A stretch of DNA of 64,000 nt, taken from contig NC_051103.1 in assembly GCF_901709675.1 (NCBI RefSeq), forward strand, positions 6,311,501 to 6,375,500, written 5' to 3'. The first letter of the stretch is position 1, and every line of letters begins with the position of its first letter. Both the position numbers and the translations under genes were made by a program. The DNA comes from Syngnathus acus (Eukaryota > Chordata > Actinopteri > Syngnathiformes > Syngnathidae). Shown piece by piece: positions 1-18,456 of this stretch. Below the pieces are notes generated by a model, which saw only the letters and a program-made list of their open reading frames with translations, was not told the DNA's origin and made no database searches.

Positions 1-311
1 CAACAATTCATTTAGTTTAAGAGTCGACGACGTATTAACGCGAGGCGATTATCGCTACATTACATCGTTAATGCATAGCTAAGTCATTGAGTTCATATGT
101 ACACATAAAGATAGTGTAGCAGTTAACCAATTTCTTTTTCCGACTGTTTAGATCATAAAATGATTATTGCTGTCATTATTTCGTTTATGCAACCCGATCC
201 TCTATTGCAGTTTTTTCCTTTTAAATATGCCGTGGAGCAAATCGTACATGCCCTGCACAGTCTAATGAATAATAAGATAGAGCAACACAACAATTCTTTG
301 TGCATTGCAAG

Positions 312-3300
312 GTGCACGCTGGCGGCACCAACTACGACTCGGATTTCAGTGACGACGAGAAACAAGGAGAGACCTCCGAGAGCAGGCTTAAAAGGTAAGA
401 TATGAGGCTATAACATGCAATATCCTGGTTAAATTCGCCTCTTCGGGGTATTGTTGCAAAGGAAAGCAAAGTTTATATTTTTTCTAATGGCAGGAAACAT
501 GAAGAGGAAATTTTACAGAAGCCTTTCCAGAAAGGTCGACACGCTCAGGTGGCTCACCGCAATTTTCATTCCAATGAAGTGGACAGGTATGTTGCAATCT
601 ATCCCATATATTTTAAATTCCTTGAATGTACTTTAGTTGAAATCTCCTCACCTGTCGGATGGCAAATCTGTGTTTTTGTTTTGCAGAGAGGAAGCCAGGA
701 ACAGAAGAGCCCACTTGATCTCACTGACTGCTGTATCCTGCATTGAATTGACCTTTAACGTATACAAAATAAATGTTGAGATTAACATCCTTAACTGGCT
801 GCCTCCAGTTTGAGAGACATAAGAAGTTTGTCGGCGACTACATACTTTTCTATGGAGGACATATGGCCGACTTCAAACGCTCCACGTACGCATTTTGTTT
901 TCACTTAAGACAAACCAGACCCTGATCATCCCCACTTAAACATTTTCTTCCCTTCAGCGCAAATGACAAAACCGACTCGGACGTTCTACGGGAGAATCAT
1001 CGTTTCCTCTGGCGGGATGAGGATGAAGAGGACATGACCTGGTAATACTTCTGCATTTTCTCTGGACAGTTTGTGGTTTCTAACTTGCCTCTGGTATTTT
1101 TGTGTCCCAGGGAGAAAGAACTGGCGAAGAAATATTACGACAAGCTGTTTAAGGAATACTGCATAGCCGATCTGAGTCGGTACAAGGAAAACAAGGTGCA
1201 TTTTTTTCTTTGTACAGCCAAAGGATGTCACACTGTTATCTTGACACTTGTCTGCATAATAAAAACTACCCTAGAATGACTTCACTGGACTGTTGTCATG
1301 GTAGCGGCAATTGAAGTTGAATGGGAGATAATAGCCGAGATGGTCTCAATTGTGTGAAACTCATAAAGTGCACTAGGTTTCACACAAAGGCCTTTCATTG
1401 CACAGAATTACACCTCATTTATTTATTCATTAATCTATGACAAGTTGCAAATGGGGATGGAGAGTGAAAGTCAAAGTTAATTCGCACCAATCGTACTGTT
1501 CCTCACACATAATGTCGTCATCTGATTAAATGTTCTATTTTGTCAGCGGGGCCGGCTGACCTGACTCCCATTCTAACATTAATACTTAATTCGCCGTATC
1601 GCGGTGAGGATGGGCTCGGCGGAGCGTGAGCCAAGGAAAGAAGCCATTACACTTCGGCTCGGATCCATTTAACAATAAAAGAACCAACGAAATGGCGTTT
1701 TATTTTCACACCGGCCTTGGCAGAAGTCTGCACCGGCCGAAATGCCCTTCCGATTATCGCTGCTCTGATGTAGATGGAAACCGGCGCTACTTTGTAAGTG
1801 GTGCTTTAAAAGCATCACGTGAAGTGACTTTTTCTATTTATTTCTCTTTCCAAAGTTTGGATTCCGCTGGCGAACGGAGAGCGAGGTTGTCTCGGGCAAA
1901 GGTAAGCAAAGTGCAATTTTTGAAATGTATCACTAGAGAACGAATTATGCTTAAATACAGGTGGAAAAAAAACACTTGGAGTACAAATGAGAAAGTTCAT
2001 ACAATGCAAATGTACTTACAGTAAGCGCTGGTTCCCAGTTGAAGAAGCTCTTGGCAATTTATTACAATTTGAGCTAAAACAACAAAAATCAGTTTAATAC
2101 AACAAACATTTCCTCCTAAAAACATATTTTCAATACTAACCTGACAATGAAGACATCAACCGTCACCACAAGATGGCGACAGAGACGAGCTGGTGGGCAG
2201 CAGTCTGCCTCTTCTTTGCTCAATCCCCACTTGAGATGTGTCACTAGACTTTGGCCTCCATCTTGACAAAATGGCATCGCCAAGCCTTACAGATGTCTGA
2301 CCTTTTCTTGTAAAGCTTTTCAAATGCGAGACCTTTTCCTCTTCTACCCTTATTCTTTAACAACGGGGGTCTTCTCAGTTCATCTGCTGCCTTCCGTGTT
2401 TGCTTTGCCACCAAGTGGGCCTCGGATGATGCATTTTACAGAAATTTTACAACCTTCGCCTCTCGTGCATTTTTTGCCTGCGACTTTTTCTCATTTGCAA
2501 AGCGTTGACATCGACACAACCTCTGCACACACACACATGCGAGGTGCGTCTTGAGATAGCTGACTTAAACCAATATATTGTTCCAGATTAAGTCTGTGTA
2601 ATCCCGCTCGGTCACATTTCAAGCTCCGGCGGCAAAACTTGACAGGAAGCGGGATTAAACCCGACCGAAGCGAGCCGTCGTGTCTTCCTCACGCCGATTC
2701 CGCCAGGAGCACTTTCATAAACGCAGTAGCTAAATCAATACTAATCAAACTATGCAAGGTAAAGGTGGAGGAGGTTGTCTTGAGTATGATGATGATTTAT
2801 CGATTAGTCACCACTGGAAAACTTGCTTTCATTTTTATGATTATAACTCACTTGGGGGGGCTTAGCAGAGTGCTGGCCTTCTTCGACAGGGTCGCGGTGT
2901 GATTATGAGATGAAGAGGAGTCGCGGCATCATGTATGACGTCATCCTCACCGACCTTCTGCTCTTTTTTTCCCCCCCATCCTTTGTCTGTTCCAAGAAGG
3001 GGGTAATCAGTAAAATCATGAATTTTGTTTTTTTAGAATGGAAACTGACATTTTTAACGGCAGACCTTTCAAAAACGTAGGGATCAGTGGTGTGCCTTTC
3101 CAAAAGGGCTTCATGGCAGCCGCCCAAATGTCTCGGCACGTCCCATACGTGAACTCCTGCAGCAGATGTAGCATGATGTGAAGGAATGCAGAAAAACAAA
3201 ATGTACTCTTACCGTTTGTCTTTTGGCGTGCTGTCAGTTGGAAGGTAGCTGAGGCAAGTTTATTATATATATTTTTTTCTTGGTGATTTATCTATCCCGC

Positions 3301-6300
3301 AGCACACACTCTGTTACTGAAAAAGAAATTGTTCATTTTAGAAAATGTTTTGGCCTCTACAACGCGAGGAAAAAGAAATATTCTATCCTGTATGTTTTGT
3401 TAACTCAAGACGAGATGAGCTTTTAGTCTTCTCCTCTCTTCGGCAAAATGAAAACGCAGTGTGTGCCAAGGAGACAACTTGAATAATTTAAATGAAAACA
3501 CACTGCTGCGTTTCCATAATTGACATGGGCGGCCGGGGGGTGGGGGCAAAAGCAAGTCAAATGATGTTGGACACGAGGTGATTACGCAGGACGTGTTTTG
3601 ACAGGGAAGAACTTTAGCTTGTCGGCTTTCTTGTTGAACAGCTGGAAGTGCTTGTTGCTGTCGCTGCGCCCGTATATCAGTAAAGATACCTGCGCTTGAC
3701 CTTGAAAGGGGCCTCAGTTTGGTTCCGTCCACCCCGGCCGACGCTAATATCCCTCCTGTGTTTTTTTACGTCAAGCGCCCTTTGCTCCGCACTGTCAGCC
3801 GCTCTCTGCGGAATAAATAAACGTTACGACACCGAGCCAGCGTTGCACCTCGGCTCGGCAGCCCGCCGGCCTTCTTGTCAGAGGCAAAGCAAACAAACAA
3901 CACAGAAAAAAAAAAAACAGGCAGCTTCAGCTTAACCTCTCGCTTGCAAGTCGGGGTGAAGATTATCGAGGCGGTGGTTGACGAGCGCTGTTAATGACCT
4001 GACCCGTTTAAATGGCTCGCGCGATGTACTTTTTTTTTTTTTTTTTTTAGTTTTGCTGGATTGTCTCCTCATGAGGTTGCCTAGCAACGGGGTGGGGGAA
4101 AAAGAAGAGCCCTGCAAATAGAGCAAACAAGCTGCAAAATGCTCATTAGCAAGCCAGGGAGGATCTGCCAGCCGTATTTTATTGGACTCTTTGTCGTCGG
4201 ACCAAAGGCTACACCGGTGACACACGAGCCAATCCCCCCGACTCGCTTTGAATGTCGGCAGGCTCGCGTAATGAACGCCGCATAGTTCTCAATTCACCTT
4301 CTCAGACGTGTAACTCCAAATCCACTTTACGGGGTCGTCAACGTCGACTACAAAGCCTGACATTGAAAAGAATGGAATGAAAAATTCCATAGAAAATGAG
4401 TACAAATAAAAGTTCAAATTGACTGTCTGCATTTTCAGCGGAATCTTTTTGTTCCCTACGCTGCCAGTATTTATTTTCAATGCCAACACATAATAGCAGC
4501 GTAACGGCGCCACATGGCTGGAGAATAAAAGCAAACTATCCGAATACAAATAACTTTTCAATTATTTTTGAATTCGCCTTGAAATGTTAATTTGGGTTAC
4601 AAGCAGACCACAATGTTGACTTTCCGAAGACCATCAAACTTTGCTAAGTGCTCCTTCATCTGACTCTTTGTTTGACATCTCATGCTAAAGTCCTCCAGAC
4701 TTGTGATAACGAGCTTCTGCCGCTCGCTAACGACCGCCGCCGCGCTGTCAATCACGCGAACGTCAAAGAGCGTCAGCGATGCTCGCCCGGGGTCACGACC
4801 TCACCACGTCACCGAGTCGATTGTTAATCACGCGGCCATCTGCCTCTCGGTGCGCCCGCCTTGATCTGCGCCCGCCGAGCGGCAGGATTTAGGAGCCCTT
4901 GACGTAAGAGGGGCAGGAGTTTCCTCACTTAACGGGTTTACTCAGACACATCAGTGCCAACGCTTTGAAGCACGTGAGGGTGATTCATTGTGGCAAACTT
5001 TTTTTTGAATGGACTCAACGCCAGCTCTCTATTCTTGGTCATCTGCGGCCTGTGACTTGACAGCATATGTCAGGTCAGAAAATTGGACAAAAAATAAATA
5101 AATCACACTTTTGAAGCAGCTAAAATCCATTGTGTGCCTCACGTCGTGATTTATATCGATATTTTTTTGTTGGGGTGTATAACTAAGACAAAAAGTAGTG
5201 TCATCACAAAGCACCAGAGCCTGCAGGGCTTTTTTTTGTTTGTTTTTGAAATGGCCCCTTAAATCCAATCCAGCATGTGAGGACAAAGCCCGTCCCGCTC
5301 GCGGGCGAAAGTGTTGCCCTCCCGCTGTCCCGGGGTTAGGAGCATCGTTAGCTCTCGTGCCAAGTTGGGACCCGTGTGACGCACTCTCACCTGCTGTTGC
5401 AATCTGGAGGAAACCCGAGCTGATCTTAAGCTCGTCTAAGGATCACAGGAGGGCCAGGCGGCGGATGATGATGAGGAGGAAAGGGCAATGAGAGCACGTT
5501 TAGTAGGAGGGTGGAGATGGATGGAGGCAGTCATGGAGAACACCAGGCAATGGACTTTGCTAGCAAAACAACTCCATTTCTCAGCTAACCTTCAGGGGAA
5601 AAAAATACACAATATATCAGGACAGCCTGGTCTTTTTATTATTGAAATGAAGTTTTTGAAGGAACTGCTCAAATAAATCAAAAGTGATGCTTATGTTGTG
5701 GTAGTTGCATTTGAAAGAACATCCCAGTCCTGCTCGTTATTTTGTCCTTCAAATGAATTTCTGCCTAAAAAAAGTTAATGAGTGCCACAGGACTTAGTCC
5801 TTTGCCCACTTCTTCTCCCACACATGTCTTTGTATTGCATGAACAGCTAAAACAAAGACTAGCTCAGTGATGTGTTTGTGGTCTTCTAGGTCAGTTCCAG
5901 TGTGGGAACAAACGCTGTGAGAAGCAGGAAGGCCTGAAAAGCTGGGAGGTGAATTTTGCCTACGTGGAACACGGCGACAAGAAGAACGCGTTGGTCAAAC
6001 TGCGTAAGTATAGCTGTGTGGGTTGCTGTCTCCTGTGGTTCTTGTTCAAGAGGCAGCTCATAATAATCCTTCAGGTATCATAGCGCAGAAAATCCTGTTA
6101 GAATAATTACAGTAATTGGAGGGGCTCACCAGCGCCAGACACCTCGGCCCCGCACCAAATGAAACAAGCTTGCTGACAATTTTTTAATAAGCTCATTTGT
6201 CAACATTGGTCAAAACCAAATTTGACCTACCCCTCACTTTGTACTCAATTTATAATTAGGAATGCTTCAAAATGTATTTATTTTTGTTTTAAGAAGCTTG

Positions 6301-7313
6301 CCGTTTTTTTTTTCCTCTTGCAATATATTACACTTTCATCTTAAAATGAAAATAAATCCCTTCTAAGTAAAAAGATTAAATGTGAATTTGTCTTCTAGGA
6401 CTTTGCCCGGAATGTTCTTTCAAACTCAACTACCACCACAAGTAAGCATGGAGACATTCTTCAATAGTTACATTTTCAGTCACCTGACTTGTTTTTCCCC
6501 TTTGTAGACGCAAGGAGGTGAAAGCCAAAAAGGCGGAGAGGAAGGTACAAGAGGAGAACCAAGAGCCGTCTCGGAAGAAGAAAAAGACAAAGAAGCACAA
6601 ACACCGCAAGCAGAGGGGTAACAACCCAGCCCTATAAATTTTGCACTCTCCGTTTTGTCACCCAAGCGACTCCCCGCTGATTGAGACGTACTCTCTTGTC
6701 TCCTCGCAGATCCATCCACCTCCCCCAGCAGCACGGAGGAGTCGCGGGGCAAAGGTAAACACACTGCCGAGCGCATACGGGCCGGCATTTGTCATCTTTG
6801 ACAGACAATGTGATACGCCTCACTCGCGGGCCTTCGGGCAAACTAGCCCAAAATGAAAACAGAAGCCATTAGCCCGCAGGCATGACTGCTTTTTCCTCAG
6901 CTGTCTCGCTCCCCTTATGTTTACATATAATACTCCTGTTTCCCCAAGATTGTGTTTTGGGGTGGCAAGCATTTTGCACAAATCATCATCTCGATTCCAA
7001 TTGCAGATTCTGAAACAGACGAGCCAGAGTGTCAGTCCGAGTCGGACCACTGGCGAGGACCCGCCCCGGCAGTGGAGGAAAGGTCAAGGTGAGGGATTAG
7101 CGTTGACGTTAAAACGACCCCTGCTAAGCCAGCGTAATGCAATCACACAAAGGTGTAGCCTACATAACGGATGCATGGGCGACCACCTTTAAATACCTTC
7201 TTGACCTTCTCTTGACTCACTGCTCTTTTGTCATATATAACATTAATTTGGATGCATTTTGTCCTCTCAGGGAGGAAGAGTTTGATGACTACTTTGAAGA
7301 CTTGTTCCTCTAA
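312..7313 (+). CDS. fra10ac1: FRA10AC1 homologue, 13 exons seen, start codon upstream
   Basis: This is a nuclear protein that in human is linked to the spliceosome and is named after the folate-sensitive fragile site FRA10A. I read exons 312-394, 494-586, 687-732, 809-885, 958-1041, 1111-1195, 1856-1901, 5890-6003, 6399-6441, 6508-6617, 6710-6754, 7007-7088 and 7271-7313. All phases agree and give 316 codons before TAA; human is about 315 aa. Landmarks in order are YDSDFSDDE near the N-terminus, QKPFQK, FVGDYILFYGG, ENHRFLW, KKYYDKLFKEYCIADLS, FGFRWR, a CGNKRC plus LCPEC cysteine pair (possible zinc site), a Lys-rich basic tract encoded at 6508-6617, and an acidic end EEEFDDYFEDLFL. The first readable codon is GTG after an acceptor at 310-311. 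No in-frame ATG lies between the nearest upstream stop and that point, so the ATG must be in an earlier exon. Confidence is high for identity and boundaries and lower for the missing start. Confidence 0.93.
733..808 (+). other. U12-type (minor spliceosome) intron of fra10ac1
   Basis: The intron starts GTATCCTGC, which matches the first seven positions of the U12 donor consensus RTATCCTTT. It holds ATCCTTAAC at 787-795, an 8 of 9 match to the U12 branch site TTCCTTAAC. The presumed branch A is about 14 nt from the acceptor AG at 807-808, within the short spacing typical of U12 introns. It has no good polypyrimidine tract. Splicing joins GCT to TTT in phase 0 and gives the conserved stretch before ERHKKFVGDY. 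Confidence 0.8.
1902..5889 (+). other. large fra10ac1 intron, no gene seen
   Basis: This 4-kb intron separates the FGFRWR exon from the GQFQCGNK exon. It contains poly(A/T) runs, including one near 4030-4048, and a CTCF-like motif at 2166-2178. I saw no coding exon, RNA gene or intact mobile element in it. Confidence 0.6.
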
Positions 7314-7357
7314 ACGCCTGCCTCTGCTGAGATTCAAGGACGTTTGTGTTTTTGAGA

Positions 7358-7363
7358 AATAAA
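7358..7363 (+). terminator. poly(A) signal of fra10ac1
   Basis: An AATAAA hexamer lies 45 bp after the fra10ac1 stop codon. It is the first such signal downstream and implies a very short 3' UTR. Confidence 0.7.
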
Positions 7364-7746
7364 CTCATCTACGTTTTCCGTCTCATCACTATCTGTACTC
7401 TTTTTTTTTTCTCATTAACTTTTTAAAATATGTTGACTTGTATTTTCAGACAGCGGTGCCCTTTGAGCTTTTACACAGCACTGCACATTATTCAGATTTT
7501 CTGAATGGGAGCATTTCCTCCGCTTTAATTTTTTCTCCTTTCACTATATCTTCGAACGACGACAGTTGCTTTACGGGATGTCGAACACGGCCAGACAATG
7601 TCGAATCGGGCGAGGGATCAGAAGCAATCCGCTGATCCTCTTTCCTGCCAGGCTCATCCAGCTTTGGAGCCTCTAAGATCCCTGCACGAGATGCGACCTA
7701 AGAAGGAACGTTTGTTTCTTTCTGCTAAGCCACGATGGGTGGACTC

Positions 7747-7768
7747 GGGGGGGGGGGGGGGGGGGGGG
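7747..7768. repeat. 22-bp G homopolymer between convergent genes
   Basis: An uninterrupted run of 22 G residues on the + strand lies between the poly(A) signals of fra10ac1 and pde6c, which face each other. The exact length is uncertain because homopolymers are error-prone in sequencing. Confidence 0.85.
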
Positions 7769-7817
7769 CTACCTCAATGCGTGCGATGAAGCGACACCTA
7801 CAACTGCATGCAGCTGT

Positions 7818-7823
7818 TTTATT
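7818..7823 (-). terminator. candidate poly(A) signal of pde6c
   Basis: TTTATT on the + strand is AATAAA on the - strand. It lies about 960 bp beyond the pde6c stop. An earlier signal cannot be excluded, so the 3' end is an inference. Confidence 0.45.
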
Positions 7824-8783
7824 TCTCTTGACAAGTATACATACATACAGTGAGAGGTCATTTCATATGGAAAGATTCCTAATAGGATGAGGACATGAGG
7901 GTGGTGAGGTCATTTTGGGAGGATGCCTCTGTGGTAGAAGGGAGGGTGGGGGGGGAGTTCCAGGGAGTTGTGAATCTCCTTGATTGGATTAGGGACCTTT
8001 GATTAACACCTCATTGATTAGAAGTGAAAACATTGTGTAAGAAGAGGAAGAGGAGGAGGAGGGTTTAGGGAAAGTGCAGAGCGACACAGTTCCGACATCC
8101 AGGCAGAGGTTGCGCAAGCGAAATCGGACTTGGACCTGATCAATAACACGACACGTGTCACATTATCAACACAACATATTGATAAGGCTTGGCTAGTCAT
8201 GCAATCAGACCTCCTATGGGATTCCCACTATCTTTTTTTTCTTACACAGTAAATGCAAAAAAAAAAAAGTGCTTTTTCCATCTCTCAAATCCATTTCATG
8301 CCGGGGTTATTTCTAGACTTTCTTCTTTTTGGAGTACTATGTCATCCACTATGTAGTTTGCGCGTGAAATCGTGCAAGTCAAGCATACGAGACATTTTTT
8401 TGCCGTTTGAATTCATATCACATCATCACAGATAAAGGGTGACATGTTGTGGAAAGTCAGATTCTTTTCTTTTTCCGCGCCCCACCCCAACTAGCAACTA
8501 CCAGCTAATTGGCTAGCAGGATCATGTCCATGGATGGCGTCCGAAAAAGTAAAGCAGTTTCCCCTGAGAAAAATGATTCCATGGTCCCACTTGTCCTTAA
8601 AGTCCTCCCATTGTTCATCATGGTTTTTAGATTCTTGCCTCCTTGGGATGCTAATCCAGGTGGAATTAGGTGAGACTAAAAAAAGTGGTCTAGACCAGAA
8701 CAGGAAAAACTATTTGTATAGATCCAATCAGAAGGCTGAACCAGTCCAGTTGTAGTCCGTATCTGAATGTTGCGAAGAGGAAT

Positions 8784-14791
<6,008 letters not shown>

Positions 14792-14804
14792 TCTCACAAC
14801 TTTT

Positions 14805-14819
14805 TCAAAATTGAAGCAT
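14805..14819 (-). promoter_or_regulatory. five-codon upstream ORF in the pde6c 5' UTR
   Basis: The start of the coding exon, after the 5' UTR acceptor, carries ATG CTT CAA TTT TGA, which ends 13 nt before the main ATG. It could tune translation. This rests on the predicted 5' UTR splice at 14823 being right. Confidence 0.5.
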
Positions 14820-14822
14820 CAA

Positions 14823-14917
14823 GCTGGGGGAAAGAAAAAAAAAAAAGTCCTACAGGGGCGAGCGCATCCTCCTTCGCGGCGCGAACGGGAATCACTGACA
14901 GTGCCCGGGGACGTACC
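14823..14917 (-). other. predicted 5' UTR intron of pde6c
   Basis: On the - strand a donor GTACGT follows an exon ending CCGTG at 14917. A strong acceptor (T-rich tract, then CCCCCAG) precedes 14823, which begins the exon holding the ATG. No coding is involved, so only splice-site strength supports it. Confidence 0.55.
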
Positions 14918-17089
14918 ACGGCTTAGAGGCTGAAAGGATCAAAGTGGCCGCTAATTAATGTGACGTCATGACATTAAAAGCCCTGCGCTAAGCGTCCTTA
15001 ACCCCGGCAAATCCCACCACTGATCATTTTCTATCCTGTGTGCAGCAGGAGAGTGACTTCAGGTGTGTTGCAGCGACAAGCAAAGGCCTTGCCCACAACA
15101 CAATCAAAATTCTGAGTCGGGTTGGAGTGGCCACTTGCAACCTGCAGCGAGAATTTAAAAAAATCTTGGGTTGGGGAAAATATTTTTATGTGATATTGCT
15201 TATCGAGAACCTGGTCAGAGAATAGGGAGTCAAACATAAGTTGATTGTTTGCCAACATATCTTGTTGGTCCTACCCGGGGAACCCTTCTCTGATCAGCTA
15301 ACGAGCTTTAGTTAAAAATATCGACGGGTAAGCTTGTACGTAAATGCTGAGGGGTTCTCCGAGTGTACGCCTCGAAAAAATACCATGACGTCTCCAACGG
15401 CGTCGCGCCAAAACGCGACTGAAATATTACAATGTACAAGCTGAATATTTGTGTATTTTTTTTATTTTTTTATATTGAACTCTTGTTGTGAGTTTTCCTG
15501 AGGCTGACAATACGAGACAATCACGGTAAAAAAAAAAAAAAAAAAAAGACACTGAGGTTGCACAATGGTGAAAAAAAAAATCCAACTTGAGGAATTCAGA
15601 CCTTGGAGAATGTTCACTAAGCTGTCAAATATGAGTTATGCGCAGCTTTGTTTTTTTTCCCTCACTTAAATTTTATCATGCAAAAACACTGTCCAGCTTG
15701 CTCCTAATTATACGTTAAAGACTTGTTGCCCAAGGTAGTGTTTGCAAAGTTCTCCAGAATTGAACTCCCTAAAGGTCACGTCGAGGCCCGCAACTCATTT
15801 CAGCCAACGCAGAATAACTACGTCGTTTTGTTCCGCCTCATCATTTGTCTGAAGTTACTTTCTCTTTTACTTATATAACAGCGGGGGAATGTTAATTATT
15901 GTTTAAAACATTGCCTCTGCATTTACAGGTTTAATGATGCACGGCGTACATAGTGTACCGCGGCTTCTCGCACTGTTCACTGGGCTTGGCAATTGGCAAA
16001 ACTTCTTCCTAATGAAGACTCATCACGGAAGTCTCCGTCCTCAAAGTTTAAATTGGCCAATTAATAGGACTCGGGGCGTCTGAGACCTAAACAAAGATGG
16101 CCGGCTATTATTAACCGCCCCCGTGGTGCGTCTGCTTCGCTTAGCTGCCTGGCAAGACGACTGCTGTCTCTCTCTCTCGCTCTTTGTTTTCTAGATGGAG
16201 ATTAAGGTGATCTTAGCCTGGGGGAGAGCTCCACAAGGTGTGGGGGCGGAGGGGAGGAATGCTGCAAGTAAAGTAGATGTATAGGTGACAGGGGGTGTTA
16301 AATACACAAAAAATGCACCGCAATCCTTTTGTGCGGATCATTTGTGGGTTCTTTTAAGTCTGGAACTTGTGTCATTTTACTCAATTATTTGAAATAAAAA
16401 AATCTAATAAATATATAAATAAAAAATATTTATATATAAATAATATATTTCAAAATATATTTTTCTATATATATAAATAATATATATATGTCAAAAAGCT
16501 CTACGACGCAAAGCACAGTTAACTCCCTAAAGGATGGTCGGGGAGGATTTACAGCCAAGTTGATACATTGGATTGCATAAGCTCGTCCTCCCGATGAAAA
16601 GTATATATCACCTCCCGAGCCGACGCTGATGATTGTGAAATGTAGCGCTTGCCTTTGGAGGCCTTCCAGCAGCGATTCATTTGACGGAAAATCGGCAAGG
16701 GGCCCTCGGGTTACGCAGGCTGCAGATGTCAGTTTTTTTTTTTTTTTTTTGCCCTGTTCTTATTTAAGAGTCAGATGAGATTGCAAAACATTGTTTATGC
16801 AAGATGAGAGAGGACTTATACAACCGTTTAAATCTGTCTGTGTTGAACAACTGAGCAAATCAAAACCACATTGTTTTTAAAACCTGCTCCAAAGGTGATT
16901 CAATATTGAGGGTTCTGAAAACGTGCCCGCTCGATGCCGCCGGTTGTTTTCATAAGATGAGAACAAAAAACACATCTGGCAAAAAAGTTAACTGAGGCGT
17001 GCAGCCGTCATGTCAATACTGGTCCAATGGAAGGCGGGTCGAGGGGAGGTTCAGGTCTCCGGGAGTTGTTACGCAACTGCGGCTGACAG
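14918..17089. promoter_or_regulatory. head-to-head pde6c / rbp4 intergenic region
   Basis: About 2.2 kb separates the two divergent 5' ends. Near pde6c a CRE palindrome TGACGTCA (14961-14968) lies beside TTAATTAG-like homeobox sequence, plausible for photoreceptor regulation. An AT-rich simple stretch covers about 16390-16495. No coding exon was seen. Confidence 0.5.
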
Positions 17090-17096
17090 TATAAAA
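17069..17096 (+). promoter_or_regulatory. rbp4 core promoter: C/EBP-like site and TATA box
   Basis: TTACGCAACT at 17069-17078 fits a C/EBP site, the kind expected in a liver-expressed plasma protein gene. TATAAAA at 17090-17096 is a clear TATA box. Transcription would start near 17120. A short non-coding exon ends at the donor at 17149/17150, and an acceptor at 17283 leads to the exon holding the ATG. Confidence 0.7.
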
Positions 17097-17290
17097 GCCC
17101 CTCGGCGCGACCCGTCAGTGGGAGCTGACTTCTTCTCTTTGCTAACAAGGTTGGTATTGATCACATCGCTGCGCTCTTGTCTTAACTGGACCCTGGATGC
17201 AAATGATTGGCACTTTTGAAATGACGCAATTACTGAAATGTCACAAAGCTAAATCGTCTTCCATTCTTCGGGCCTCCGCACAGAACCAGA

Positions 17291-18456
17291 ATGCTGTGGT
17301 ACGTGGTGTGCCTGTGTTTCCTGACCCTGGCCTGGGCGCAGGACTGCCAGGTGGCCAACATTCAGGTCGTTCAGAATTTCGACAGGAACCGGGTGAGTTT
17401 TCAAAAACATTTTTTCTTAGTTGTGTCCCAGACTAAGTCCAGGTTGGTCTTTTGCCCAAAGTACGCAGGGAAGTGGTACGCCGTGGCAAAGAAGGACCCG
17501 GAAGGTTTGTTCCTCATCGACAACATCGAGGCCGAGTTTATCGTGGCAGAGGACGGCACCATGACCGCCAATGCAAGAGGCAGAGTTATCATTCTCAAGT
17601 GAGTTGACTTTTGTATATCTTAAGCTTTGTCGCCACGACAACGTCCAACGTGTCTTTGTTGGCATCCTAGCAATTGGGAGCTGTGCGCCGAGATGGTCGC
17701 CTCCTTCGAGGAAACTGCCCAACCTGCTAAATTCAGGATGAAGTATTGGGGAGTGGCAGCCTACCTGCAGACTGGAAGTAAGTCTTGGGACCTGGACTAG
17801 GAAATCATTCCAAATAGCCAATGCGTGACTTGAATGTGTACTTTATAAGAGCATTTCATTTCCGTGAAACCCGATGCCAGAACGATTATTCAATCAAAAA
17901 GCTGATAAGGAGACCCAATCAAAGCGGGTCTACCCACTCACAGTCGGACTATCAGATTCAATTTTGGGACTTTTGGACCTTGACGACGACCCCTACTCAC
18001 GTCAGGGTTATCCTAACCGCCAGCGACTTACCTACAATGACGCGGGTTATGGACTTCAACCGCTACCGACTAATCATTCACGAAAAATATTTCGCTGGCT
18101 TCCGAGCCTGACGCCGGTTCTTTGCCTTTCAGATGACGACCACTGGGTCATCGACACAGACTACGACAACTACGCCATCCACTATTCCTGCAGATTGCTG
18201 GATGCGGACGGCACTTGTCTGGACAGCTACTCTTTCATATTCTCCAGACACATCACGGGCTTGAGGACACAGGACCAACAAGCGGTCACCCAGAAGAAGA
18301 TGGAGCTGTGCCTGCTGGGCAAGTACAGACGCGTCATGCACACGGGTGAGTCGACTGCGACTGGGCGCGTCTCTTCTGGGGTGGCTTTTAAACATTCAGC
18401 GTGTCTGAGAATTCTCTTGTCTTTGCTCTGCAGGCTTCTGCTACGGCAGCAGTTGA
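17291..18456 (+). CDS. rbp4: retinol-binding protein 4 (plasma), five coding exons
   Basis: This secreted lipocalin carries retinol in plasma, usually bound to transthyretin. Coding exons are 17291-17392, 17462-17598, 17671-17777, 18133-18345 and 18434-18456, in phase, giving 193 aa (human 201). Residues 1 to about 16 form a signal peptide ending near AWAQ. The lipocalin motif appears as [13 protein letters not shown]. Later landmarks are [41 protein letters not shown] and DSYSFIFSR. Six cysteines expected for three disulphides are present (DC, LC, SC, TC, LC, FC contexts). The C-terminus stops at GFCYGSS, shorter than the mammalian tail. A 5' UTR intron precedes the ATG exon, as is common in this gene. 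Confidence 0.97.
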
